From Anadara kagoshimensis (lineage: Eukaryota; Mollusca; Bivalvia; Arcoida; Arcidae): 64,000 nucleotides of DNA. The translations under genes were made by a program, and so were the position numbers. The notes beneath the pieces were generated by a model. The model searched no databases and was not told the origin of the DNA. It saw only the letters and a list, made by a program, of their open reading frames with translations. This document shows, piece by piece, positions 1-11,349 of this stretch (positions are counted from its first letter, which is position 1; the number at the start of each line of letters is the position of its first letter). The stretch spans positions 3,704,607 through 3,768,606 of the forward strand of contig CM037866.1 of NCBI GenBank assembly GCA_021292105.1, written 5' to 3'.

Positions 1-105
1 AATTTCTGACGGACAAAAAGTCTTAGGAAGGATTGACAGAAGAACTGAAACTGGAACTTAATATCCCCCTCTTACTTTGAAAGGCGGCAAAACTCTGTTT
101 ATATC
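1..105 (+). repeat. 3' end of dispersed repeat (GGCGG-tail family)
   Basis: The segment from the 'gacggac' motif to 'tttgaaaggcgg' resembles 31370-31455, where a similar purine-rich run is followed by a pyrimidine run and 'tcgaaaggcggggg'. This looks like the 3' end of a short dispersed repeat cut by the window edge. No coding content. Confidence 0.45.
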
Positions 106-1080
106 CGATGAGGAAACTGAAATGATTGATATCATTCAAATTCCTGAAATTGTTAATACTGTAACCATATTTATTTTCGTGGTGTACTTGTTTTCGCTTA
201 TTTTGCGATCGTTTGTTTTACGCGAAAATTAATACAAGGTGAAAATTATATTATACTTATGCTATAGAGCATTATTTCAACAACGTGAAAGTTTAACTAT
301 GCGCTGCATAGTGATTTTTCACGTCGGTCAAAATAATTTTTTGTCAGACATGTCCGGCAAATATGACCGTTTCCAGACCTCTGCTATGCGGATATGACTA
401 AATATCCTATACCGCAAACATAAATACGCACGAAATTAAAAATTAAATACATATACAATAAATAAGGTTCAGCGTATATTCTGAGGATTCCAAATTTGTA
501 AACTAAATTGATCACCTAAATCTAGAAATTCAGAGCTTAGATAAATATTATTTTATGTCCTGTCAAACTGAAGATATTTCTTCGTGTAAGGATCATTAAC
601 GTTCGTCATTATAAAAAATGAGGACATTCTTATGACTCGTCTGTTTGTATGGCCTAGCTGTCAAGATTTGAGATTTTTTCTCCGTCAACGACATCAATTT
701 TCATTACAAAAAAATCGTTGACGTCCTTAGCTCGTCTCTCTCATCTGACCAGCTGTCAAATTTGAGATACTTTTTTCCCACCAGCTTCAAAGAGTTTCAT
801 TATGAAAACTTGCGAACATCATTAGTACACCTCCCCGATATAAATCCTCCGGGCAAGATGTTATCGCCAATTAGATTTGCGGAAACGCATCGATTCTACT
901 TTAAATAATTATGAATTGATTATTTAGTAATTCTCTCAATCTCTGTCCAAATTATACGTAAAATGTCAGGGATTTTGAAGAAATTAGTATCAATACTAAT
1001 ATCAATTCCTGTCTTTAAACGTAAATATTCTCATTAAATAAAGGAATTATATAGCTACTGTATCCCAAATTTTCTTCACA
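106..1080. other. AT-rich sequence without recognisable gene
   Basis: No long ORF, RNA gene or clear tandem repeat. Around 178-230 there is a stretch with 'ttcgc/gcgaa' motifs like those inside the TACTGTA-ended MITEs at 17.1 and 44.3 kb, possibly a decayed copy. Two related sub-segments near 630-690 and 730-800 share a 'cagctgtcaa(g)atttgagat' motif. Confidence 0.5.
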
Positions 1081-1087
1081 CAACTGT

Positions 1088-1345
1088 CGCGACTCTCTAA
1101 CCAAAACCATTCCGTGACTATGTTACAGTAAGTTTCACAATATGAACTTTAGCTGGGTACCGGATACTTTTATTGGTAGAACTTTCAAGACTCTCTAACC
1201 AAAACCGTTTCGCAACTTTTACGGTAACAACTTTCATGATATGAGCTGGGTACCAAATACTTTCATTGGTAGAACTTTCACGACTCTCTAACCAAAACCA
1301 TTTCACGACTATCAACTTTTATGATATGAACTTTAGCTGGATACC
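1088..1345. repeat. Short tandem array, about 95-bp unit, 3 copies
   Basis: The phrase 'gactctctaaccaaaacc' recurs near 1090, 1190 and 1281, each followed by 'tttcgcaac/tttcacgac' and a 'gatatgaactttagctggg' segment. Units are diverged. The 65-codon minus-strand ORF here is only the translation of this repeat. Confidence 0.75.
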
Positions 1346-1671
1346 GGTATTTGGTATATAAACAATGCTATTTTCAGAACCAAGTTCGTGACAATTAACT
1401 TTTGCGATTATTTTGTCCTCGCAAAATATGAAAATAAATATTGTGGGAATGAAAATTGGTTTAGAGTATATAAGGATTGACAAACAAGTGAGCTACACAA
1501 TGTTTGATTGCAAGCGAGGATGAACCACGATCCTAAACTAACCATTCTGTAATACATTGTATAACTCAGATGTATACCTTCAGTAAAACCTAGTTATCAC
1601 GCCCCCTCGATACATTTTGCCACAATACAGTAAATTAATAAAAAATAAATGAAGAATCCAATAAATACATA

Positions 1672-1847
1672 CAAAACTGCCTTAAAGGCCACCTCTATAT
1701 ACGGGCAACCTGTTTATAATGGCTAGTAGAATTGTATCCCAATTGTTCTTTATCCATATTATTCAAACCTGAATTAAAAGGTCACCTGCCCATAAAGGCA
1801 AATTTATTGGTTCCCTTAGGTGGCCTTTATAGACAGGTTTGACTGTA
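1672..1847. mobile_element. Tc1/mariner-type MITE (CAGTCAAACCTG family)
   Basis: A roughly 170-bp non-autonomous element. The right end reads 'caggtttgactgta'; the left end is a worn 'ctgccttaaaggccacct'. Internal landmarks shared by all copies are 'ataaaggccacct', 'gtatcccaattgttctttat' and 'ggttcccttaggtggcc'. Full copies elsewhere are flanked by TA, as expected for Tc1/mariner. It carries no ORF. Related copies lie at 1979, 17999, 25978, 36811, 41524, 48780, 50258, 58630 and 60204. Confidence 0.75.
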
Positions 1848-1884
1848 AATAAATAAATAAATAAATAAATCAATAAATAAATTA
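1848..1884. repeat. (AAAT)n microsatellite
   Basis: About nine tetranucleotide repeats of 'aaat' directly abut the MITE end. A partial second MITE end ('agtcaaacctgtctataaagg') follows at 1885-1908. Confidence 0.9.
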
Positions 1885-1978
1885 GTCAAACCTGTCTATA
1901 AAGGCCTCTATAATGTGTGTACTGATAATATGTGTCCACAATATTTCCCATCAGAAATGATATACCCTATAACCAGAA

Positions 1979-2160
1979 ATAGTCGAACCTGTCTATAAAG
2001 GTCACCTAAGGAAACCAGTAAAAGTTGCCTTTATGGACATGTAGCATTTATATACAGGTTTAAATAATATGAACAAAGAACAATTGGGATACAATTCTAC
2101 TGGCCTTTATAAGCAGGTGACCCTTATATAGAGGTGACATTTAAGGCAGGTTTGACTGTA
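1979..2160. mobile_element. Tc1/mariner-type MITE, near full length
   Basis: Starts 'tagtcgaacctgtctataaa' and ends 'aaggcaggtttgactgta', so the termini are inverted and TA-flanked. It is in the opposite orientation to the copy at 1672. Internal 'aataatatgaacaaagaaca' and 'attctactggcctttataa' match the family. No coding capacity. Confidence 0.85.
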
Positions 2161-2261
2161 CACTGAGAGTTTGGTGAGAGAATATTTCAGCACACAACCT
2201 GTTCATCTCATCGTAAATATTTTGCAGATAGTCTGTGGTATCACAGATGCTATATGTGGCA

Positions 2262-2492
2262 TAGTGTAAAATGTGGATTGGATTGGACTCTTTGATTGGA
2301 TTGGACTTTTGGACTGGATTGGACTCTTGGACTGGACTCATGGATTGGACTCTTGAATCCAATTCAAGATTCCAATCCAGTCCACATTTTACACCAAAGT
2401 CCAATCCAATCCAAGAGTCCAATCCAGTCCACATTTTACACCAAAGTCCAATCCAATCCAAGGGTCCAATCCAGTCCACATTTTACACTTTG
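2262..2492. repeat. Inverted-repeat cluster of GGATTGGACT units
   Basis: The left part repeats 'ggattggactcttggac' and starts with 'gtaaaatgtggattgg'. The right part repeats the complement ('gtccaatccaatccaagag') and ends 'ccagtccacattttacac' twice. The arms would pair into a long hairpin or cruciform. ORFs of 75-112 codons on both strands are by-products of the simple repeat. Confidence 0.85.
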
Positions 2493-3230
2493 CAGCTATA
2501 TGTATTATTATTACTTCAAATAATATACCAGTTATACTATATATAGGATTAATTTTCAAATATTGTAATAGGATATAACCAACTACTCATAAATCATAAT
2601 TTGTAACGAGAAGCGAAACGAACAGGCTTAATCTGAGTAATTCCGATAATAAAGAACAATTTACAAGAATTGTATATAATTACATCGTCTCGCAAGCAAT
2701 GATGAATGGAAAACCGAAACTCGGAATTGTATACGGAAAAAAACCGACAATTTCTGACTTATTATCTCTATTCTTGTAAGCACTAACTACATACTATGAT
2801 AAAACATCTTTTTATCTGTTTTTTTGTAACCTAAGTGGGGAAAATTACTGGTTAAATACCTAATTCCTGGATACAGATTTTGACATATGACTCAAAAATA
2901 CCGAAAACTCAACACCAACACCCCCCCCCCCTCTTTTTTAACAATAAATTATTGTCATTGCCTTTCTGTTTATTTGTAACATAAATCTTGTTTTAATTCC
3001 CAATTTTCAAATTCCTGGACACAGATTTTGACGTATGGCTAGCAAACACAGAAGTTCACCCCCTACCCCAACCATTTTTCTTAAATTGACTACATCATTT
3101 TTGTAGCATAAATTGGAAAATTACTGGTTAAATTTCTTGTTTATGGACAAGGATTTTCACCAAAAGTAGTGAACAAAAAACCTATTTAATCAATAACAAA
3201 CATACTTATCCATGTATGAATTCTGAATTG
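2493..3230. other. AT-rich sequence with weak ~140-bp duplications
   Basis: No gene seen. Between about 2865 and 3160 the phrase 'ctggatacagattttgaca' recurs in altered form about three times with a C-rich stretch (C10 near 2920), suggesting an old tandem duplication. Confidence 0.5.
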
Positions 3231-3234
3231 AAAA

Positions 3235-3420
3235 GTTAGCTTAAACACATTAACTTCCGCCAGGAAAGTGAGGCCAGGTGCTTTGGAAGGGTAAGCACCT
3301 TCTGTTTAGCTAGCTACACCCACCACATGTGTAATCAAAATTGTGTGAAAGAAACATGGAACTATGAAACGTCAAATATATCCAGGGCAATCCTGGACAC
3401 ATAGACATCAAACTTATCAA
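3235..3420 (+). repeat. Dispersed repeat, inverted partner at 50.1 kb
   Basis: The segment with 'aagtgaggccagg', 'tagctagctacaccca', 'catgtgtaatcaaaatt' and 'catggaactatga' matches the reverse complement of 50080-50240. An unclassified repeat of about 170 bp with one copy in each orientation in this window. Confidence 0.65.
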
Positions 3421-3524
3421 TAATACTTTAATGAAGTCCATAAAACTTTTTGAGGGCTTTAAATGATAAAAAAAATTACAAAACCTGTGTCTACTTTTTT
3501 CTATATTAAACACTAGCAATGACG

Positions 3525-3665
3525 AAAAATACTATAGTCTATAAGAATAAATTTAGAAAAATAAAATATTAAAAAAAAAAGACGAAAAACAACCTAGTCT
3601 ATACGAATAAATTCAAAATAAGAAGAAGAAAAAGACTCTAGTCTATTCGATTAAATTTAAAAAAA
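3525..3665. repeat. AT-rich tandem repeat, ~58 bp x ~2.5
   Basis: 'gacgaaaaatactatagtct' followed by 'ataagaataaatttagaaaa' recurs at about 3521, 3580 and 3630 with A-run length changes. Confidence 0.65.
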
Positions 3666-4247
3666 AAAGAAATTTCAGCAGACAGAGAACTGAGTAACTG
3701 AGACACCATTAACCTATACTCCTATAAGAGGAGGGCGTCAGGCAAGTATCTATTAACTGTAAAAATTTAAATTACGAAACATATATGCCAAGACAAATTG
3801 TTCACATATCCGTGGATTCTGGGAAATCTAATGATATTACCACAGTAATGTTACAAACAAAACCAATATCGCCGCAATCAAATCAGATACAAGATTTCCA
3901 TCTCCCACAAAATAATTACCATCCAAGGTTTGTTTTAAAGTAAAATTGTTGTTGTAACGACGACAATATCATTTCATTTGCCTTACGAAACTAATCTATT
4001 TCCGAAGCGGAATGTTAAGGATTTGCGATTGGATCGGTAATTTTTCCGCTTCAACGAACAGCGGGGATCTTCTTTCCTTTTTATATTAAAAAAAATCAAT
4101 CCTTAGTATAACAAGGACATTTAAGATACCGAAAACCACAAAAAATCAGAGATTTAGTCGTATTTTGTCATTTATTTTTAAAACTGTGCAATTAAAATCA
4201 GTTTTAAGAGTAAATGTTTTTAACTTTTAATTGACTGAAGTCTCATT
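3666..4247. other. AT-rich sequence, nothing recognised
   Basis: No ORF above background, no tandem structure and no recognisable TE terminus. Confidence 0.5.
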
Positions 4248-4945
4248 TTGTCGGAATATGGAAATGTACCTAGAACACCATTACGCCACTCCACCATCCT
4301 AGAACTGGCCACCTTGATATCAGTGAAAAATCTTGACCGGGCATTAAACACCATTACTCCACTCCAACATCCTAGAACTGACCACCTTGATATCAGTAAT
4401 TTTGATATCAGGTGCAAGAATCTTGACCAGGCATAAAACACCATTACTCCACTCCACCATCCTAGAACTGGCCACCTTGATATCAGTGAAAAATCTTGAC
4501 TGGGACATAAAACACAGGTACTCCACTCCATCATCCTAGAACTGACCACCTTGATAGCAGTAATTTTGATATCAGGTGCAAGAATCTTGACCGGGCGTAA
4601 AACACCATTACTCCACTCCACCATCCTAGAACTGACCACCTTGATAGCAGTAATTTTGATATCAGGTGCAAGAATCTTGACCAGGCATAAAACACCATTA
4701 CTCCACTCCACCATCCAAGAACTGACAACCTTGATATCAGTAAAAGAATCTTGACCAGGCATAAAACACCATTACTCCACTCCACCATCCTAGAACTGAC
4801 CACCTTGATATCAGTAAAAGAATCTTGACCAGGCATAAAACGCCATTACTCCACTCCACCATCCAAGAACTGACAACCTTGATATCAGTAAAAGAATCTT
4901 GACCAGGCATAAAACGCCATTACTCCACTCCACCATCCTAGAGCT
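4248..4945. repeat. Minisatellite of 74-89-bp units resembling SINE tail
   Basis: About nine units contain 'aatcttgaccaggcataaaa', 'caccattactccactccacc' and 'tagaactgaccaccttgata'. Units occur with or without a 'ttttgatatcaggtgcaag' insert, giving about 89 or 75 bp. The phrase 'tcttgac..gg....aaacaccattactc.actc' is the same as the 3' tail of the SINE family here (compare 34535-34570 and 25845-25870), so the array probably grew from a SINE tail. ORFs of 60-180 codons are array shadows. Confidence 0.85.
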
Positions 4946-4995
4946 GAGTCACCTAACATGCTGTAAACGTATTTAATTCCACGTGTATTACTGTA

Positions 4996-5565
4996 CAGTA
5001 AAACCTCGATCCATCGCCATCATTTGTTCAGTCAAATTTTGGCATTATAAAGGGGTTTGGCGATAATTTGGGGGAGGTGGATAAAGAAAAACATAAACAA
5101 AATGGATTTATGGACTTTAAAATAGTGTGGCGATAAGCGAGGTGGCAAAGTTATTGAGAGACATTATAATGAGATTTTACTGTGGCGATAAGCGAGGTGG
5201 CAAAGTTATTGAGGGGCATTATAACGAGGTTTTACTGTGGCGATAAGCGAGGTGGCAAAGTTATTGAGGGGCATTATAACGGGTTTTACTGTGGTGATAA
5301 GCGAGGTGGCAAAGTTATTGAGGGGCATTATAACGAGGTTTTACTGTGGTGATAAGCGAGGTGGCAAAGTTATTGAGGGGCATTATAACGGGTTTTACTG
5401 TGGTGATAAGCGAGGTGGCAAAGTTATTGAGGGGCATTATAACGAGGTTTTACTGTGGGGATAAGCGAGGTGGCAAAGTTATTGAGGGGCATTATAACGA
5501 GGTTTTACTGTGGGGATAAGCGAGGTGGCAAAGTTATTGAGGGGCATTATAACGAGGTTTTACTG
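4996..5565. mobile_element. TA-flanked MITE with internal 55-bp array
   Basis: The ends are a perfect 13-bp inverted repeat: 'cagtaaaacctcg' at 4996 and 'cgaggttttactg' ending 5565, flanked by TA at 4994-4995 and 5566-5567. From about 5127 its right end is repeated about eight times in 54-55-bp steps ('gtggcgataagcgaggtggc' ... 'cattataacgaggttttact'). The array unit therefore includes the terminal inverted repeat itself. No transposase ORF; the 64-75-codon ORFs are repeat shadows. Confidence 0.88.
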
Positions 5566-5569
5566 TACT

Positions 5570-6939
5570 TATTTTCGAAGTATATGAAATATATATATAT
5601 ACACCAAAAAAAATTAGGACCACATCAAAAACATTATTTAATTTTGTAGAAACATAAATTATATTATCTCATAATCACACTTCTCATAATTTCATTAAGG
5701 AAATTTAATTTCATGCACAAAAAATTTACTTCAATACATCATTTGAAAAAAGAAAAGAACAAGTACATAGCACAGATGGATTTTATATTTTTCAGTTTTT
5801 TTGAGGATTTTTATTTCAAATTTTACATAGTTTCTAACTTTTTTTGTTGAGTTTTTATGATATATCTTTTGCACTTTTTTGAAAATTTCACCATGTACAA
5901 ATTGCGCTGAAAACTTGATGCTGTGTTTTAAATTTGGACCTTACCTGGGATTACCTGAGAATGTAATATTGAATTAAAATCAGTATTCACTCGGGAATTA
6001 AATGACGAGCAGAGGGTTTTATTAGTTTTTAAATCTAACATTTTAGATTGTATTTTAGTAGTGATTGGCGATATTTTAGTAGTTTTAGCAGATATCTTGA
6101 TAGTTTTAGCAGTGTTATTACACATGTACGGTAGTGGACATTTTATAACATTACTATTCATTTATTTCATTGGTTCGATTTTAGTGCTTTTATTAGTTTT
6201 CATGGTAGTTTCAGCAGATATTTTAGAAGTGTTATTGCAATAAAATAGTTATGACATTGTAAATTTTTGACACTTTTATTTTTTGATCATTTGAAAAAAT
6301 CGGCGGAAAAAAGTAAAAAAAAAATAGTTATGACATTATAAATTTTTGACATTTTAATTTTTGATCATTTTAAAAAACTCAGCAGATAAGAGTAAAAAAA
6401 ATCAGCAGAAAAGATATGCCAAAATGCACACACTAAAACACCAGAAATCTAGACAATATTCACCTAGTTAAATGTTCACATTTTTTAAATATGCACTATA
6501 ATACATTACACATAATATAATTTTCGCTCTGTATAGGTGAAAACTAGTACAGCGGGAAAATAAATATGTTTACGGTAACCAGATTCAACTGGTTGTGCAA
6601 TAATTGTGTCGAGGCTGACAGTGTATATAACGAAGCAAGAGAAATTAGTTTTTCTCCAAATAAATTTAATGTTACTTAATCTATTCAGGAAATTCATAAA
6701 TTTCTGCTATAATTAGACTAATGTTTTCGGATTCGTTTTTCAGAGCTTCAAGAGAAGCGGAAGTAGTACAAAAACCACAGCTCGTTAGTATAAATGTAAC
6801 AATTCCGAGTAAAGCCTTCGAGTCTCATAAGTCACATACATACTTACTTAACGATAAGTATTTCTTTAACGATCAATTTGGTCTAAATCAATTCAAACAG
6901 AAATAAGAAATTTGGTATTTTTCCTTTATTGTATAAATT
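5570..6939. other. AT-rich sequence with small local duplications
   Basis: No gene recognised. 6050-6240 is T-rich with loose repeats of 'ttttagcagatatttta'. 'atagttatgacattgtaaat' followed by 'ttttgatcatt' occurs at 6245 and again at 6327. ORFs of 60-77 codons in this stretch look random. Confidence 0.5.
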
Positions 6940-7185
6940 ACATATTATACCAGTGTTATTGTTTCACAGCAATTAAAAGGGCCATTTTACAACACAATTT
7001 CTCATCTGTAGTGCTTCTATCAAATTTTGAAACCAAAATTTTCAAGAGGTTGAACAAATACCAAAAAGGACCAAAATATATTAAACATGATTTAGTTAAA
7101 AATACTTTGCATGATGGAGTTTACCTGGTTTTTGAGGATTTTTTTCAAATTTTAAATAGCAGCAAATTTAGAAAATAGTATATTC
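6940..7185 (-). mobile_element. Decayed copy of hammerhead-bearing repeat family
   Basis: Contains 'attacatattataccag', 'ctcatctgtagtgctt', 'gaaaccaaaatttt', 'aaaaggaccaaaatatatt' and 'actttgcatgatggag', the order found in the copies at 33448 and 49690. On the minus strand the hammerhead-type core is altered (CAGATGA instead of CTGATGA, and no GAAA), so no active ribozyme is expected. Possibly a Penelope-like element end; family assignment is inference. Confidence 0.6.
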
Positions 7186-7419
7186 TGACAGTACAAAAGT
7201 ATGACCTAATGAGTTCATGATATTGTCAGGGAGGCTTAATCAACCAGCAGAGAGACAGGGTCAGTGGTTTAAATTACATATTACACCAATGCTATTTCTA
7301 TATATATGTAATTATGCTACTGAGATACACATGTGTAATATCACTAATGTATCCATGGTTACTGATGACATCATACAATTGTTGTATTAATTTCTGTGGC
7401 AGTAATTTTTACCTTTGCA

Positions 7420-7662
7420 GCACACTCCGGGTAATGGCAGGAACGATTCTTTAACATGCAACAGCTACCATGATACAAGGCATCAGCTGTTAAGGTCTCT
7501 TTGAAAGGACCCATAACTTTAATTTTCAAAATGCTAATTGCTAGATGAAAGAACAGTCACTATTCATTTTCAAGAATCGGTCAGACCCCAGCCAGAGTTT
7601 AAACCCAGGACCTTCTTTATATGGAGCAAGCACTCTATCAACTGAGCTATCGTAGTAGCTCA
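7420..7662 (-). mobile_element. tRNA-derived SINE, 3'-truncated
   Basis: The minus strand begins with a tRNA-like head: 'tagctcagttgataga' (box A) and a worn box B near 7600. It continues with the family's 'agtgactgttctttcatcta' and 'agacc..aacagctg' body. The tail with 'aatattcttgac' is missing. Box A/B define a Pol III internal promoter in SINEs, but box B here is degraded. Confidence 0.75.
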
Positions 7663-7961
7663 AAAATAACTGAGAACCGCCAGCATAATATAACCATCAT
7701 TTTGTTGTCATGACAACCTTGAACCAGTGATTTTGTTACAGTTTTTGAAAACTACCTTCTACCTTCAAGATTAGGAAAATTGAAGTTCTGAGATCTATAG
7801 CAAACTATTATTATATGTTGGCAATAGCTAGCATTAGTACTTTCTGATGTATTTTGGATCAACTAGATTTAATTTTCAGTGTATTACTGTTGTTTTGGGG
7901 AATTTTAGTGGTCAAATTGGGAAATTTTAGTCATTTTACCTAGAGGGAAACTACCTTTATC

Positions 7962-8300
7962 TGATAGTAATTTTGAGCAAACAAAATCGCCGTGAACAGC
8001 AATAGTGCATCAGCACTTCCTTACGCCTGACCGGGGATATTATCTTTATCTGATAGTAATTTTGAGCAAACAAAATCGTTGTGAACAGCAATAGTGCATC
8101 AGCACTTCCTTACGCCTGACCGGGGATATTATCTTTATCTGATAGTAATTTTGAGCCAACAAAATCGTTGTGAACAGCAATAGTGCATCAGCACTTCCTT
8201 ACGCCTGACCGGGGATATTATCTTTATCTGATAGTAATTTTGAGCAAACAAAATCGTTGTGAACAGCAATAGTGCATCAGCACTTCCTTACGCCTGACCG
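7962..8300. repeat. 89-bp tandem array, ~3.8 copies
   Basis: Units starting 'tgatagtaattttgagcaaa' at 7962, 8051, 8140 and 8229 are nearly identical; the body includes 'gtgcatcagcacttccttac' and 'gcctgaccggggatattat'. The low divergence points to recent amplification. The preceding 7875-7961 is the inverted counterpart of segments at 8870-8960 and 9075-9165 ('aaggtagttttccc' ... 'ccccaaaacagcaatgatat'). Confidence 0.9.
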
Positions 8301-8464
8301 TCTCGCCTACGCGACTTAATTTTCTTTCTGTGCGAGACAAACCATATGATATAAATGATTATTGTTGTAAGATTGGGTGAATATTTAATCAAACCTCTTA
8401 ATCTGATGCTGTCATCTACAGAAAATCACACTGATACACACGTAGCCCTAATTATGGTAAAATC

Positions 8465-9175
8465 TACAGTTGTAGGCAAACAACATTGACCTGTCCACAT
8501 GACCTTTCATTAGGAATATTTACCTTATCAGGGATTTATCAGGGTCTTTTGGGAAAAGGCCCTAAACTAAAAATTGGGGAAAACTATCAACTTTTTGCTC
8601 ATTTTGGGAAAACGTTGATGCCATTAATGATTAAATTTAATGCTTTTAGTGTATTGAGTTGATTGAAGATTGAGAAAAGCAGCCACATTTATGGCCAGAC
8701 TTCAGCTATGTATCTGGTACAATTTTCTAATTGGGAATTTTTTCAGCCTATTTTGGGAAAAAATCAATGTTTTTCCATTGGGAATGGGGCTGAATTTCGG
8801 CCCTAAATAGGCCCTTGATAAATCCCTGCTTATACATGGGCAGTGATGTTATTTGCCTAAAATTATTTCTGAATAAAGGTAGTTTTCCCTTTTGTAAGAT
8901 GATTAAAATTTCCAAATAATTTGACCACTAAAATCCCCAAAACAGCAATGATATACCTACTAGCAAATTAAATATCTTTGACCTGTCCGCTTGACCTTTC
9001 ATGAGGAATATTCATACAGGAAGATTCATCTTATACATGGACAGTGATGTTATTTGCCTAAAATTATTTCTGAATAAAGGTAGTTTCCGCTTTGAGTAAA
9101 ATGATTAATATTTCCCAATAATTTGAAAACTAAAATTCCCAAAACAACAGTGATATACTAGCAAATTAAACATTT
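8465..9175. repeat. Tandem duplication, one copy interrupted by a TE
   Basis: Two copies of a unit containing 'gacctgtcc', 'gacctttcat.aggaatatt', 'cttatacatgg.cagtgatgt' and 'tgcctaaaattatttctgaa'. The first copy is split by the element at 8529-8828; the second (8976-9175) is uninterrupted and serves as the empty site. It also shares its 'caacattgacctgtc' motif with the MITE at 35166. Confidence 0.85.
8529..8828. mobile_element. hAT-like MITE, 300 bp, 5-bp TSD
   Basis: Starts 'cagggatttatcagggtc' and ends 'ggcccttgataaatccctg', an inverted repeat of about 13 bp plus weaker extension. It is flanked on both sides by 'cttat'. The uninterrupted paralogue at about 9029-9040 has a single 'cttat' before 'acatgg', which supports a true 5-bp target duplication. 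CAGGG ends are hAT-like, although classical hAT duplications are 8 bp. No ORF. Confidence 0.85.
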
Positions 9176-9472
9176 TTGTCCTTACTCACAAAATGTCAGA
9201 TATTGTTACAATTTAACATCTTTGCATTGATTGAGGATTTTTAGCTTTTGCAAGCATCTTATAATGCAGTTTGATGTATTTCAGAGCCTCAAATTTTTCC
9301 AATTTAGAAGGCAGAAAGTGTTTTTTTCTTTTAAAAAAGTAACACAAAATCACTGATGGATTGTATAAGGATTTGCAGTTAATGCAGGTACGATATATGT
9401 GTTTATTGTTCACACGGAATAAACACACGCGTTCCTTATACATAAGTGTACTTGTCCATAATAAATATCTAA

Positions 9473-9668
9473 ATTAAAGGTCACACTGACAGGTCAATGT
9501 TGTTTACCAATACACATAGATATTCATAGCTCTAATAAATTAAAGATCAAACTGACAGGTCAATGTTGTTTACCAATACACATAGATATTCATAGCTCTA
9601 ATAAATTAAAGATCAAACTGACAGGTCAATGTTGTTTGCCAATACACATAGATATCCGTAGCTATAAA
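9473..9668. repeat. 66-bp tandem repeat, 3 copies
   Basis: 'actgacaggtcaatgttgtt' recurs at 66-bp spacing (anchor at 9491, 9557, 9623), each with 'accaatacacatagatatt'. The core resembles the terminal repeat of the MITE at 35166-35392, so this is another array with a TE-end-like unit. Confidence 0.85.
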
Positions 9669-11340
9669 GGGGGGGGGGGGGGTGTTGATCGATGCATAGT
9701 TAGACGGATGGTGTTTTTTAAAAAGAAAACAATGTACCAAACCATGTATTGCTCAGTAAAAACAGCAGAACATAATAATTTCATAAATATATGAAAAAGA
9801 CAATCAGTAATTAAAATTTAATAAAGTTTTATAAATTGTACCTGATCGATTGTTGTTTGTCATTTTGGGTAAAGAGAAAACAGACCGACCGCTGCTATGA
9901 GGGGGTTTACTCTAACCGGATCATTTGCTGTTAAGTCTGTTTTTTAATAATCTACTGATTATCATTCACAATATTCCCTTTTCATATTAATTTTACTTCC
10001 AAATCGGTAAAGTATTTAAAATCCACATGCTCAGTTTGCACACGGCACTGTACGATTTATCTCCCTTTTACGGAAGTGAAATGTAATGGATATAAAATCA
10101 GTTTTAAAATATGACAGCATACCGCAAATACCAAAAATACTTTATTATACCCTTGCAAATAAATTAAAATTATCGTAGATTTTACAAAGAATTAGTTAAA
10201 TCCACCTGTCATTGTTGTTTATTTCATAAAAAAGTTATGATTTTACATCGTAGTTGATGTTGTTGACATCGTAGGATGCAAACTTCCCGCACTACTTTTT
10301 ATTGTATTTACGAGATCAGTTCGCCAGATTGCACAAATTATTGGATGCATCCCGCTGCAATATTTTACTAGATTCCGAAATATATTTCGAAAATTTATTC
10401 TATATGTACATATGTAACCATATGCATTACCGTCTCAGAATAAATTATTTCACGATAAAACAGATACATTTCTTTCACGTTCATTTACCAGGCCACTATT
10501 TCCATGCGTACTTATTTCATAGAAAAGAAGCCTGATCTTCTTAGCAGAAAGCGATAGCAAAGTACCGCTTTCACTGTTGTGAACGCCGTACAAAAATGTT
10601 TTCAGTGCAAATGTATTCTGAAATTATGGCATTCAGAAATATTTAAAACCTAATTTGCCCATAAACTTCAAATGTACAGGGCTTCAAATATTAACTTAAA
10701 AATATTCTCCTTTGAATCTCTTATCCAAATTTTATAAGATCTCCAAGTACAGTGAATCTTTATTGGATCTTTGGTAAATACAAGTACAGAAGAATAAATT
10801 TCCATTTTCTTTTTTTTTTTCAAATTAAAGTTTTTAAAATGAAACAAAAAAAAATTCAAATGAACAACGCTGAATTTGTACCGAATTAAACTCCACGGCT
10901 GAATTAAAACCTACGAGGCAATCGATCTCTCGTAAAACTTATCTCAGCAGGTAGATCATTAATAAACAAAGCACGAAGAACAGCGTTAACAAGCGCATCT
11001 TAAAATCAAATTATCACTATGCAGAAACATTTTAAAAATTGATACAGGTCGTTGTACGATATTACAAAGTTTTTACTTTGTGTTGGTGTTGATTGATGGT
11101 AAGAGACCGAGTACGTTACGATATGGGCTGTCATTGGTAGACTGATAATATCCAAATATCATCCATACAGAATTAGTGATCAATAATCGATACCTTTTTT
11201 GAGTATCAATTCAAACCACAAGAGGTGGCGAATTATATTTGAAACTAGAATGGGCCACACATAACTGTTAACCCTTTACAAACTTCCCTACATGAACTGT
11301 CTTTAACAGACTATTGATACCCCCCACCCACACACACGTG
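9669..11340. other. Mostly unique AT-rich sequence
   Basis: A G-run of about 14 lies at 9669-9682. No coding exon, RNA gene or TE terminus is recognised. ORFs of 63-77 codons at 10302 and 10668 lack codon bias or motifs. Short poly-T and poly-A tracts occur near 10808-10855. Confidence 0.5.
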
Positions 11341-11349
11341 CATGTATGA

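Noticed and set aside
4220-4836. Overlapping 60-180-codon minus-strand ORFs
   Set aside because: They follow the SINE-tail-like minisatellite in different frames.
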